Source: Acanthochlamys bracteata
Taxonomy: Eukaryota; Streptophyta; Magnoliopsida; Pandanales; Velloziaceae
DNA: 64,000 nucleotides
Direction: 5' to 3'
Assembly: GCA_019914995.1 (NCBI GenBank)
Contig: CM034143.1
Location: forward strand, 1,800,501 to 1,864,500
Shown one piece after another: positions 35,569 to 47,340 of this stretch (position 1 is its first letter; the number at the start of each line of letters is the position of its first letter). The notes under the pieces were generated by a model. It was given only the letters and a program-made list of their open reading frames with translations, had not been told where the DNA came from and did not search any database. Both the position numbers and the translations under genes were made by a program.

Positions 35569-38500
35569 CTATATCGAACTTTCAAAACAGGCATAGTTGA
35601 CGTTTGACGCCTTCAAGTCCTTACATGATGGAGGAGAAGGTCTGGAGCTGTTGATAGACCCTTCAGAGGGCGGCAAGCACCGCTTTGAGAAGAACGCAGA
35701 AATGCCTTTGGGCCTTTGAGGCTTGTCTGTCAGTAGGCAAATGAATAAATTCAGTTTTAATTTCATGATACAATCACAGACAAATCTAAATTCAAAATAG
35801 CAAGGTGCAGTCAATAGCTCACAGTCAAGGTTTCAGTTATTTATATCCGTACTACTGAAAGAATCAAAGACACAGTTGGAAAGGTTGAACTTTTAAAGGA
35901 GAATTCAAAAAATAACCTTATTTATCATATCGATAGAGTATAGAGCAGTGCAATAGTTTAATTATAGAGTATATATAAATGATCTAACTTCAGATTTCCT
36001 GAAAAAGCTTTAATCATTATAAAACTTTGATTTTTGCAAGGATATGACATTCATAGAAAATATGGAAGACAATGGTAGTCCTCACTTAACAGCTATATCA
36101 ATTATCAAACAAAGGCAATTTGATGCCCCGAAAGATATCTTTCTGATAATGCTATTGACACTCAACAAATTTGGTTCAATCATTAGCGATTGCATGCAGT
36201 CACTATGAGATATTGGATTGATAAGTTTAAGGTCCATTAATATGTGTTCTTATTAAACTTAAGTTTGAGATGATTTCATCAACCATAATAGCATTAATTA
36301 CATTTAAATATATCATGCAACACAAAGTGAAGTGCATAAGCAAGTTCCAATAGCATTAATAGTTACAAGGCAATTTAGTACCTGGAGTTACAGACATACT
36401 GAGACTATCCAAGATCTCTTTCTTTACCTGCAGAAATGAATATCCATTAGAAATTGTCTTTGCCTCACCAAACAGAATTGACAAATCTGTTTTATAAGCA
36501 CCAAAGAATATGCAACTTAAGTGTAATCAAACGCCAAAAGCACTTTGCTTTCTCTGGAAAAGAGCCAACAAACCTGCCATCGACTATCCACAAAGCAGAA
36601 GCTTGCTACTTCCCGAACTTTATTCTTCAATTGGACCTTTGAAACCGCAGGAAACTTTTGTTGCAGCACATCTAGAATTTTATTGATCCCATCTGAGTGC
36701 GACTGGATTGTAGCAACCTGCAAGGTCAGAGTTATGAAACTCTCATAGAGGCTCTGCCAGATAGTAATTCATATAAAAGATGCGTCTCTCACTTACGATT
36801 TCAGGTAAATCAATCTCTAGGATGGTTGATGTAGGTGGTGTCTCTATATTCTCACTCTGGTATGTATCCTCCTGACTTGTTTGGATGTCATTTGCAGATG
36901 CATCAACTGTCAAGCCCTCAGCACAGACTCTCATGCGCAAGGCTTGCAAACAATTCTGCTCGATCTTGGTTATTCCATTTACATCTTCAGAAGTACGTGC
37001 TCCATATTTTTCATGCATAAGGTTAGATATGACTAATGGCTGGCTCTTTCGAAGCGCCTGTTCTGTAAGATAGTTAAGATGATTCTGGTGCCTAATCAAA
37101 TTTCTGAACTCTTCACTTTCAACCTCTACCTGACAGGGCAAGCTTATAGATTCACCACCATCCACACTATCTGAAGTGACATCAGCATTAACTCCCTGTC
37201 CAATAAAGATCATTAACTTAAAAAACAGGAAAGAATCTCATAGAAATTCATATTCAAGAAGGGGAGCAGAGCGAGGGTAGCTTTAAGCAAGGACTTCCAA
37301 AATGAAAAAAAAAAGAGAGAAAAAAAAATGCATGGCAATACAAGATTAAAGAACATGACTTCCTATCTCTAAATCATATTAAAATCTGAACTGAAACTAG
37401 AGTAGAAGATGGCAGCAGCTTCATTGAAAAAACAATGAATATGGAGGGGGGAAATAATCAATGGCTTACAAAAATGAATAAGGAAGGAAAAGTCTTAACA
37501 ATCTGGTGTTTTTACCTCGTTGTCTGATAAATAACCATCTGGAACAACAAAGCCGTCTTCGCTATCATCTTCATTTTCAGTTTTCATATTTTCCTCCTCT
37601 AAGCATTCCTCTTCGTCATCCTTGTCACAATCAGACAGACTCTCACCAGGGGTTTCCTGACAAATGAAACAGCCTTATGACTGAGTGAAAGATGCAGATA
37701 AAAAAAGCATGTAAAACAAAATTAAAACTTATACCTCTTCCCACTCATCGTCACTTTCAACATCATAATCCAATTCTGGATCTTTTCTTAAAGGATGTCG
37801 AGGACCAACAACAACACTGTCAAAGAATTTTTGAGTCACTCAAGATGCTGCCTGTACATGTAACAAGCTCATATACATGCATTTTATCCAAGTAAAAGCG
37901 CTAACCTTTTCTTATGCCATGTACCATAATATGCTGGTCTGGGACTTTTGTCAAACTGCAATAGCTTTTTCTTCAGCAGAAACAAGAAAGCTGGCTGTTT
38001 ATCAAGGTTATCATTAGGCATAACATCATATGCAACATCTGTTCCAGTCACCCTTACGAGGTTTTCTAAATTTGTTTCACTTTCAATCAAAGATTCTGCA
38101 TCCTTAGAGGTGCACCCTGTATCCTGAGCAAGGTTTTCTTGCTCAGCTCCAAAGGATGACCCATGTAGCTTTAGATCTTTTATTAACTGAGTCTTAGGTT
38201 TCTGTCTGATTCCCCAACGGCAGAATCTGTTGAGGCCGGATAACTTACGGCATCCAGCAATATATGATCTGAACAAAACCGCTATACTTAAAGGTCTAGA
38301 TGATAGTAAGGATCAAAATGAAAAGATTGACAGCAAACAGAAGGTAGTGTTCCAGTATACTACCAACAAAAGAAAAAAACCTAAAAAATACAACAAAGCT
38401 GAAAAGTAAATCTGAACATCAGAATTCTAATATAGACCATCCAAACTAACCCCTATGATCAGGAAATATCCGTTACAATAGCAGAACAGAAGGGAGACAA

Positions 38501-41299
38501 AACCAGATTCCTAGGGAATATGTCTAATCTTCTCAGGCACTAAAAAATCAAGCCTCCCTCAATATTTCTAAATCGTTTCTAGAATTGATAAGCACAAGTG
38601 CCAAACATATCAACTCTCAGCTAACTCTTCAAAAGTTTACAAAACATCGAAGGTGATAATTGAATAGAATCTTGTATAGTATTGGAAATTAAGGATAATA
38701 AATTTCGAAGTCTCCTCATTCTCCAGCAATCCAAGCATAGCACATGCAACAGAGAACAGTTAAACATAAGCAGAAAGACCCAAAACACCATCCCCAAATT
38801 TCGCACAATTCTGTTCCACAATTTATGCTCATAATGAGTTAACTTTACCCTACACCCAGATCAACAGCTCCTATAACACGGCATCTCCTAAAGATCACAA
38901 TATCAACAAATTTCTATATCTTTTCTGTATATGCTGAAACTCCTAATATAATATCTATGATGCTAATTAATCAATGACAATACTAACCTCCGAAGGTCTT
39001 CCAGGTCAACATTATTGTTCCCAGAAAGTGCAAGATCCATTGCTGTTATTATAGTCTGAACATTTGGTGACGCCTTTGAACTAGATAGATTTTGAAGATG
39101 AGATTCTGTGGATTGTTTATGTTCTGACTCGGCAGATTTATCAACATTCTTCTTCCTGTCGAGAAACCGTTGCATAATTGAAGCTTGCTTTTGTATTTGG
39201 ATTTGCTTTTTCAATTCAGCTTCCTCTTTGTCACGCCGACGCTGATCCCTCTCAGCTTCTTCCTCTTGCTTCTTAAGCTGCCTCTTTAGATCAGCTTCTT
39301 CTTTCTCACGACGCCTTTCATCTTTTTCTGCCACCTCTTTCAGCCTCTTATTTTCCTTTTGCTGCAGGATAAAAGCATTCTGGCATCAGAAAGATTTATC
39401 AAAAAGGCTCATGCAAGGATATCTTACATTGGCACTGGACCATCAGAAAGCCATAAAACTTCTGCACAGCATAGCCACCTAAAGGGCTTCCAACCAAATT
39501 ATCGAAAAACATTATATATGTAATACATTTGCTGCAGGAAGCTAAGAAAAGATTCTTTCTTACACTTTGAAGTTTCTCCTTCTGTAGCTCCCGCTCTATT
39601 CTTTTCTTTTCCTTTTCCTCATTCTTTTTACTCTTTGCCAGCTCCCTTGTTATTTCCTTTCCTTTAAGTTTGGTTTCTTTCTCAGCCCTTTCAAGAAATA
39701 TGGAAATGTCAAACTTAACCAAGTAAATCATGGAAAATAACAGAAAAAGGAAACAACAATTGAGATACATACAAGTCAGCATCATGCTTTTGTTTCAATT
39801 GTTCTACCAAGGAACGAATGTCAGCTGCATTTAAAACTTTCCCTAGTTTCTCAGATGCCTTCAGGACAGCAGATTTATGGCAATCCTTGCTATCCGGATT
39901 TGATAATGCTGTCAGCATAGCTGCAAGACAAACAAAGATATATGAATACTCCAAAGAAAAGAACTCATGAGCTGTTCCTAAGGTTATGCATGGAATCACA
40001 AGCTACAGTGTTGAATACATAAGCAGAGAGATAGGATTATGGACTCATATGTGTTCCCTACTTTGGGTTTGAACGTTTGAGTGTGTTGGTACAAAAATTA
40101 GAAAAGACGTATCAGTTTGATTTGCAATTACTATTGGCGTAACCATTATTTGGATATGTATCCTGCAGCGTACCACCATTGATCTGTAACCTGCTTTGGA
40201 TTGAACTATGACCTGCTTATGTTGAACTATGACCTACTTTGTTGATCTAAGTGGGATACAGGATGGGATATCTGATGGGACGAATAGGATTACGCATCAT
40301 TATTTCCTAAGCAAGGTTCTGATGCACATCACACAACAATTGATAGACAAACATACCCGACAAAGCAGAGATTCTCTCATGAATCTTTTTACGACCTGTG
40401 CGTCGGATGCTTAAAATCCCACGTTCAATGGCAGGCAATAATTTCATGTCTCTTGTCTGGAAGGAACGCAAAAACGTTATAGTAAACAGAATAGTTTATG
40501 AGCAACAATTAGCAGAAAATAACATGAAAAGAAAGATGAGTGAATAAAAGGTTAAATAAAAATAACATGCCTCCCAACACCATAGACATGAAGCTGAAAT
40601 ATCTTCAAGTACATCAGCATCTGCATTGGGAATTCCATACATCATCCTCTGCCCAACAAGAAGAACGGTACTCCGCACCAAAGACAGTGTTATTCCTTCT
40701 CGTGCTTTCAACTTTTCATAGATATCTTCTACCAACTTGGAGAAAGAAAGAGTGCTCTCCTCCAGCATGCATGCAATCATTGAATTGGTTGAAGAACATT
40801 CTCCTTCTCTTATGTCCAATTTTTTACCTGAAACTTCTCCGTAATACCCAAAAAGATCATCAAGCTCGCTACTGAGGGTTTCCTTGTCAGGACAAATAAC
40901 ATTCCCATCAATAGAAGTTCTTTTCCGTTTCAGCAGCTTCTTTACAACCATTGCACTTGGCTGCGACTGTTGTAGTGCTGAGCTTGAAGAACAATCCAGA
41001 GACACATTGTTCGCCTTACCTTTCAGCTTTCGTTGGGAGGAAGAGGACTTTACCGTCGTGGGGGAACAATCTAAGTCCATGGCATTCACATTGACTCTCA
41101 CTTTGCTCGATTGCTCAAGAGAAACATTGTTGGACAGCATGTGGCATCTCTTCTTAGCTTGTTTCTTAAAGGTTTCTTCGTCTTCACTGTGTAGAGCCGA
41201 TTGACCAACTTGATCAGTTTTATCACAGCTCACAGCATCCACTTTTTCAGCACTATCAGCGTCCATCTTAATATATGCCAAGGACATATCAGCAATCAT
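35569..41299 (-). CDS. FAS1: FAS1, large subunit of chromatin assembly factor 1, complete
   Basis: Coding exons: 41299-40571, 40456-40357, 39920-39773, 39687-39564, 39361-38988, 38268-37906, 37816-37735, 37656-37516, 37195-36797, 36717-36574, 36427-36382, 35726-35569; 2808 nt, 935 aa. FAS1 with FAS2 and MSI1 forms CAF-1, which loads H3-H4 behind replication forks. Visible: N-terminal family block SCLWCWE|TRDMKLLP; Lys/Glu/Arg-rich coiled-coil (KER) over exons 4-5, with KQASIMQRFL; the motif RPAYYGTWHKK; an acidic stretch with DPELDYDVESDDEWEE; the DNA-binding C-terminal fold (VQLKNKVREV...DSRWQVKKEIL); and the end GISAFFSKRCLPPS. Longer than Arabidopsis FAS1 (815 aa), mainly in the N-terminus. 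ATG at 41299 is the first in frame after a possible acceptor at 41314; M at 41263 (MDADSAEK) is an alternative. Intron 1 has a GC donor. Confidence 0.93.
40569..40570 (-). other. GC splice donor of FAS1 intron 1
   Basis: The conserved SCLWCWE block ends in GGGAG followed by GCATGT. The next exon resumes with ACAAGAGAC (TRD), exactly as in other FAS1 proteins, so the intron is GC-AG. No GT nearby keeps both the frame and the conserved residues. Confidence 0.8.
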
Positions 41300-41779
41300 T
41301 GGGAAGTTCTGATCTTGCACACAGAAAACAGTGCTTGATTATTTATACAAAATATAAACTTTATTAATTTCAGCTACAAAGAAACAAGGAAAATCTGATT
41401 CTTGCGTCAAACCAGAGGTAAAAGAAGCTGGAAAAGTTTATTAAAATATAAATCCTACATTCATGGACATTTTCACCTAGAAAAGGCATGGAGAACAAGA
41501 TGAAACACCAGACCTTTTCTTCACTACTCAAAATATAATCAAATGAATCAAAAGGGAACTAATTGAGAATGTGGTCAGAGATCGATTTGAAGCGGACCTG
41601 AATCTAAAACTCGATTACACATTTCTTCAGCTAAAAAATTGGAGAGCAAATTGAAAGAGAAACAACGATTTCGTTCATATCTCAAGAACATGTTCCATTT
41701 TTGTCCTATAAGATCCACAAAACACGACATCAAATCTCGTTCAAGTTCGTTCTGAAACTTCCGTCCACTTCAGAAAGAA

Positions 41780-42180
41780 TTAGCCCAAACAAACCCCCAA
41801 TAAACCAAAATGCAAATGCCACAAATCCCCGAATTCCAGTCCTAGAAAAACATTATAAAACTTTGATACTGTAGAACTCACCTTGAAATCATCAAAAATG
41901 CGGTTACAGTACCGCAAAAAATTTCCAACCAAACATGCAGAAATCTCGAATCTCTTTCAAAAACCAAAATTTTCCCACGAAACCTGAACGACGTAATCCT
42001 AACAAACCCTAACACACCAGAATGCAAATGCCACTAATCCAGACATTCGAATCCAAGCAAACAATTTTAAAACCCATTTCAAATGAACTCACCTTGATAT
42101 CAAGAATTTCGACTGCAATATCCCGAAAGTTCCAACCAAACAAGAACAAATCTCAAATCTCTTCCGAATTCTTCAAAAAA
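41780..42180 (-). repeat. Tandem duplication carrying two alternative FAS1 5' UTR exons
   Basis: Two diverged units, about 41780-41975 and 41990-42180, share ordered blocks: AATGCAAATGCCAC, GAACTCACCTTGA and TTCCAACCAAACA, offset by about 197-212 bp. On the minus strand each unit has the donor TCAAG|GTGAGTTC (exon ends 41882 and 42093). Either can join the acceptor before FAS1 coding exon 1 near 41313, giving two possible first exons. Confidence 0.7.
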
Positions 42181-42398
42181 GCTTCCCGCTCTCACTCAAT
42201 TCCCCCAATTTAGAGAGAAACCCTTTTGCCCCTTTTCTCTCCCTATCTCGGTCGGTCTTCAGCTGTTGTCATGAAACAACAAGAGCGAGAAAAGGCGCAT
42301 TGAACGTTAAATCTCGCGCTCCAGTTGGACGGTTGTGATTTGGTTTTAAAGGATAAAAAAGATGTGGAGTGATCTGAACCGTAGAGGAACTACTGAGC

Positions 42399-42406
42399 GC
42401 GCGAAA
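42399..42406 (-). promoter_or_regulatory. E2F-type site in FAS1 promoter
   Basis: GCGCGAAA (minus TTTCGCGC) fits the E2F consensus WTTSSCGC. A second match, ATTCGCGC, is at 42419-42426. FAS1 is a known E2F target in Arabidopsis, so two close sites upstream of this FAS1 support S-phase control. Confidence 0.65.
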
Positions 42407-42418
42407 TTGGCAAAAAGT

Positions 42419-42426
42419 ATTCGCGC
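42419..42426 (+). promoter_or_regulatory. Second E2F-type site in FAS1 promoter
   Basis: ATTCGCGC fits WTTSSCGC, 12 bp from the first site and in the opposite orientation. Confidence 0.6.
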
Positions 42427-42564
42427 CGTTTAAACGTTTTGGTGAAACCAAGAGTTCGCGCGCGCGCGTTACATTTAGAAGGAGTTTATTTTTAGGCCGG
42501 TTGGTTTTATTCGAAACCGGACTGAACCCAGCTCGAAGTAACGAGTCACAAGAAGAATTTGCTA

Positions 42565-42825
42565 GGAGGTGTTTCGGATTACTTTTTTCTCCAACACTTC
42601 TTTTCAATTTTCTATTTCACATTTTTTAATACATATTTTATAAATATATAAAAAATTTATTTAAAAATTTAGAAAATATAAAAAAATTCTATGAAGTGAG
42701 ATCTTTTTATTGTATATTTTTATTATTTTTTAGAAATAAAAAAAATATAGCTCGTTTTTCAAAAAAAATAAAAATACTCTTTATTCTAAAAAAGCTCTAT
42801 TTTATAAGCACTACCAAACACCCTC
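42565..42825 (-). mobile_element. MITE, AT-rich family 1 (reverse), upstream of FAS1
   Basis: 261 bp. Left end GGAGGTGTTTCGGATTAC and right end GCACTACCAAACACCCTC are imperfect inverted repeats. They are flanked by CTA on the left and TTA on the right, close to the 3-bp TWA duplication of PIF/Harbinger elements. Core as in the 60487 copy. Confidence 0.65.
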
Positions 42826-43599
42826 TTAGATCAGTTTGGGTCCGTTTCGATACAAAAGGCCTGTTAGACGGCTTTGGGTAGCTGGGGGAACCTAACTTTG
42901 TAGCACGAAAGTTTATTGATGCTTCTGGGTTAGGGTGTGTTAGAAAGTTAGTTTTGTAAAACAAAATCTTATAAATTTGAAATATATTAGAGATGAGTTT
43001 GGTAATTTTGGAATAAATTAAAATACAAAAAATGAGTTCAAATTCAAATCTTGACGCGCAAAATTCAGTTCTATATAATTAAAACACGCTATTAATTAGC
43101 GAATAAATCGGAAAGAAAATTATTTTTGGATTCTCTACTGACCAGCAAGGTCTAATCTATGAACAAATATTTTTTTATTTGAAGTTGTTAGATCTCAAAA
43201 TAGTAGCGAAGAGTTCTGAGATAATACCCAAATAAAAATAAACAATTAGTAAATTTGGTAAGTAGGTCAACATTTTATTTTAATGGTTTATACCATTTAA
43301 CAATCACACATTGACTAATTATTGAAATACATATATATTTATAGGTGGGTATGGTAAACTTCAAATTTGTTCTTTGTTTTTTTTTTTTTACGAGGACCCG
43401 ATCCTATAAGTTTCAATTCAATTCCAAATGCTTGGGGAATCAATAATGTTAACTATGTGGTTCATTTTTGACGTTATGATCTATAGTTAAAACGTAATAA
43501 AAAATAGTAAAGATTGATATTTAACTATTAGAAGTAAATACTAAAGATTGAAACTGTATTTTTTATCCTTTGTAGATAAAACATTATTGAGTATCATAT

Positions 43600-45930
43600 C
43601 TAGTAAGTGGAGATAAATGACTGATGCCTTTTGATTTAGTGCATTATGAGGGGACCATTTCTAATTTCTACTTTTCTAGAATTTTCGTTGATTTGTGCTA
43701 TTTTTTAATGACTGCACACACATATGTGGTTGTACAGTATGAAACATAAAAATGATGTACTCAATATTTTTCAATAATTATATAAAATGGTTCAGACTTA
43801 GTTTCATTTTCTACTAAAGATATCATATATGAAACAATTTATTCTCAAACACCACACAAAAATAGAGCTATCAAAGGAGAAATATGCATATACTCGAAAT
43901 TACATGTGTCATTTTTTATGATGGCTCAGTTTCAAAACGATTCTAATTAAATGATGTTACATATGTGGTTTATCTCTTGAAACTAACCTTCAATTGTACT
44001 AAATTCCAAACTCTTCTACAAGTACTCGTCATCATGTTACTATGTCCTCCAAGTTGAATCTTTCTTCAGAGATTTTTCTGTGTGATACTTATATTCATAT
44101 GTATAAAAGTGAAAGGAGTATATTAGATCCTCTACTCTTCGTTGTGTTTCTTGTATCTTTACCTCTGCAGGAATGTTATCGATATTATCATCCTTCTACT
44201 CATCAATTTACCTCGCAACTTCAACAGTACCCGAATAAACTTACATGAATATTCCTAAGGTACGTACTTCTATGTTCATTAATAACGATTTCTATATTTT
44301 ACGACATAAAATGGTACGGTAGTGTGCTGGTTGATCATCACTCACCAAATGACAAAGTGAGATTATTATTGCTTAGTATTTGTCTGATCACATGTAATTC
44401 CTAAACGCAAGACATATATAGCTACGATTGATAGCATAAAAATTCTAAGTCGTGTTGAGGAGGTAATTAATGACCCAAAATGGATGGATGCTATGAATGC
44501 TGAGATTGACGCATTTCAGAAAAAAATAGTACATTAGACATTGTTAATATATCAAATGAAAACAAATTGTGGTATGTAAATAAATTTTCACAATCAAGTA
44601 TGGTGCAAATGGTGATGTTGATAGATACACTATAAATTAGTAGCTAAATGGTACATCCAGACATATAGAGTCGATTATCATAAAAATTTTGCACATGTTG
44701 CTAAGATGAATAATATTAGCGTTTTGTTATCTTTAGAAATAAATTTAAATTAGACCCTAACGTTGTTTGACTTGAAGAATGCTTTCATGCAATGTGATCT
44801 TGAAAACGAGTCTATATTACGTTTCCTCCTTCCTCCTGGATATGACTTTACCAAAAAGTACATGTAATATTTGAATTTTGAAAAAATATATTGTGTGGCT
44901 TAATAATCTCCTCATGTATGGCTTAATAATCTCCTATAGTTATGAAAAAATTTTATTATAAATAAAGCTAATCATACTTTATTTACTAAATCTGATAAAG
45001 TGACTGTATTAATTATGTATATTGATAATATGATCATAAATGTCATAAAGCATAAGAGATTGAAATATTACGAAAAATGCTTGGCCTTAGAGTTTGAGAT
45101 GAAAATATTTTTTAGAAGTTGAAGTTATTCTTTCTCTATATTGTTTACTTCTTTCACACAAAAAATACGTGATGGATCTATTGAAAGATACTTGAATGTT
45201 TGACTGCAAACTGCCAATTGCATATTATTCAAAATCACAATTTTGGATCTATCCAGATCATGTTCTAACTAATAATGAGAGATATCAGGGTTAGAAGATT
45301 GATTTATCTGTCACTCGCATACACTATTATTGCATATGGAGTAAATATTATTAGGTTTTTTATACATTCACTTAGTGAAAATCATATGAAAATTGTAATT
45401 CAAATTGTTCGCTACCTAAAATATATTCCTGAAGAAGAATTTATGTTTTCAAGAATAACCATATGGAAATCAAAAATTACAGTGTTACACATACAGTAAT
45501 TTAGTGAGAAGTATTATTGATAGAAATTCTACATCACGTTATTTTATCTTCATGGGAGGCATACTGACAATTTGAAGAAGTAAAAAGTAAAAAATAGTCT
45601 CGTTATTGAGTGCAGAAGCCGAGTTCAGAGAAATGACCATCACGTTATTTTATCTTCGTGGGAAGCACCTTAGTAATTTGAAGAAGTAAAAAGTAAAAAA
45701 TAGTCAAATTATTGAATGCAGAAGTCGAGTTTAGAGGAATGACTAAGATTATAAGAACTTGTTTAGCTAAAAAAGTTATTTTCAAAAATTGTTAGTCACG
45801 CGCTTTTGCAACGAAATTATTTTGTGATAATAAAACAGCAATTAATATTGCTCAGAATCCAGTACAATATGACCGAGAAATATATCTCGAGGAGAAGTCA
45901 ACATTTTATCAAAAAGAATCTTGAGGAAGA
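43600..45930 (+). mobile_element. Older Ty1/copia fossil, LTRs not recognised
   Basis: Scattered frames show integrase remnants (43.6-44.25 kb), the start of a copia reverse transcriptase (44.45 kb; DPKWMDAMNAEIDAF), the RT core around 44.75-45.07 kb, and a copia RNase H end (45.75-45.93 kb). No LTR pair or target duplication was found. The element is broken throughout, with many breaks, and is clearly older than the one at 16.7 kb. The order of parts (integrase, RT, RNase H) is that of Ty1/copia. Borders are approximate. Confidence 0.75.
45532..45755. repeat. 112-bp tandem duplication within the older copia fossil
   Basis: Two adjacent copies share CATCACGTTATTTTATCTTC, TTTGAAGAAGTAAAAAGTAA and related blocks. 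They probably arose after the element died. Confidence 0.75.
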
Positions 45931-46205
45931 ATAATAATTTGTTTTTAATATATATATATATATATACTTATTTATTATGTGATAAATAATAAGAGTAATT
46001 TATGAAAAAAAAATTTATGAAAAATATAGAAAGTTGTCTAAAATGATTTTTTTTCTTTCTAACAAGCAAAAGTTACTTCCTAACAAAAATAAATAAGCTC
46101 AAATGTATCGATGTACATGACAAGTGACTGTTATACTTTTTTTTTTAAAGAAATCTTTTTATGTTTATAATTTGAAAATTTTATGACACATGTTTGGTTT
46201 ACTTT

Positions 46206-46498
46206 AAGAAGTGTTTCAAATATCTGGTATTTTAGTTTTTCTACCAAAATTGAAGTTTCAGACAGTACATATATTGTAAATATATACTGAATTGGAAACT
46301 TCACTTCAAAAATTAAACTATATTTTCAACCCACTTAAAAAATAATTAAAATAAAAAAATTTGAATTCCACTTTTAATCCATTTTATAAATAATTAAAAT
46401 ACAAAAAGTTGTACACCATTCCAACTTATTTTTTGAAAAACTCTATTTTCGATTTCTTATTTTTGCGAAATTCACTTACATCTATTTGAAACACGTTT
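46206..46498 (-). mobile_element. MITE-like element, family 2 (reverse, diverged)
   Basis: The ends AGAAGTGTTTCAAATAT and ATTTGAAACACGTTTTT are inverted copies. The interior, read on the minus strand (TTTTTGAAGTGAAGTTTCCAATT), resembles the family-2 copy at 46932. No coding capacity. Confidence 0.5.
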
Positions 46499-46931
46499 TT
46501 ATAAATAGTAAAGATTACATCTCTCGCCAAAGTGAAATACGCATATGATGGGTGTATATTTACTATATATGCAGGATTATTTTTCAAAATATCTGGGATG
46601 AATTTTAAACAATATATTTATTTTATTTTGGAAGAAATCTTTTTATCAAAAATATTACTTTTAGATATTTAAAGTAAATTTTATATATTTGTAAAGTTAT
46701 TATCACAGATTTATTTTACATAATCTCAAATGACCCCAAAGAAACTAGTATACTGCAGGTAACTACTAAAAATATATTAGAGATGGTTCTAGAAATAAAA
46801 GAATTTGTAATTTCGCGAAGGTTTTATGCCATTGGAATTTTCGTCCGGTAAACTACAGGACGAAGATTTTAGACCCAAACTCCAAGGGGTTTTACAACCA
46901 TATAGGGTGTGTTTTAAATTACAATCATATA

Positions 46932-47226
46932 GAGTGTATTTTAAATACCCGTAAATGAGTTTCATGAAAGTAAAAATTATGAAGTAGAGTTTCTTGAAAA
47001 ATAAAGTAGAAGTAGAGTTCAGTATTTGTGTTTCAATAGTTTTTGAAAATATATTAAAAATTGAAAGATATAATTGTATTAGGATGTGTGTAAATAAAAA
47101 AATTAGAACTAAAGTTCCGCGTATGGAAGTGAAGTTTTGAATTTTTTGTGTAATTAAAATATATGAACTGTTCGGAACTCAAAATCTAATAAAAAAAGTA
47201 AAATTACGGGCATTTAAAATACGCCC
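46932..47226 (+). mobile_element. MITE, AT-rich family 2
   Basis: 295 bp with terminal inverted repeats: left GAGTGTATTTTAAATACCCG, right CGGGCATTTAAAATACGCCC. The interior matches 51070-51360 along its length (CAATAGTTTTTGAAAATATATTAAAAATTG...). A second copy of the left terminus (GGGTGTGTTTTAAATTACAA) lies just before it at 46905. Confidence 0.65.
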
Positions 47227-47340
47227 ATATTTTTAATTAAATGACGACCTCTTTATTATACAATTACAAATCACTATTAATACACACGACGACAACAACA
47301 ACTACAAGCCAAAAAGAAACCCCAAAGAAGAGCCCGGCAA

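Larger units (their letters stand above)
42181..43600. other. FAS1 promoter and upstream spacer
   Basis: Bases 42181-42560 are the GC-richer FAS1 promoter/leader with E2F-type sites. Then come a family-1 MITE (42565-42825) and about 0.8 kb of AT-rich DNA with no coding signal, up to the second copia fossil. Confidence 0.5.
45931..47340. other. Spacer between copia fossil and IQD gene
   Basis: AT-rich, with a TA microsatellite at 45949-45965 and two family-2 MITE-like elements (46206-46498 and 46932-47226). About 47230-47340 is the likely IQD 3' UTR. Confidence 0.45.
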
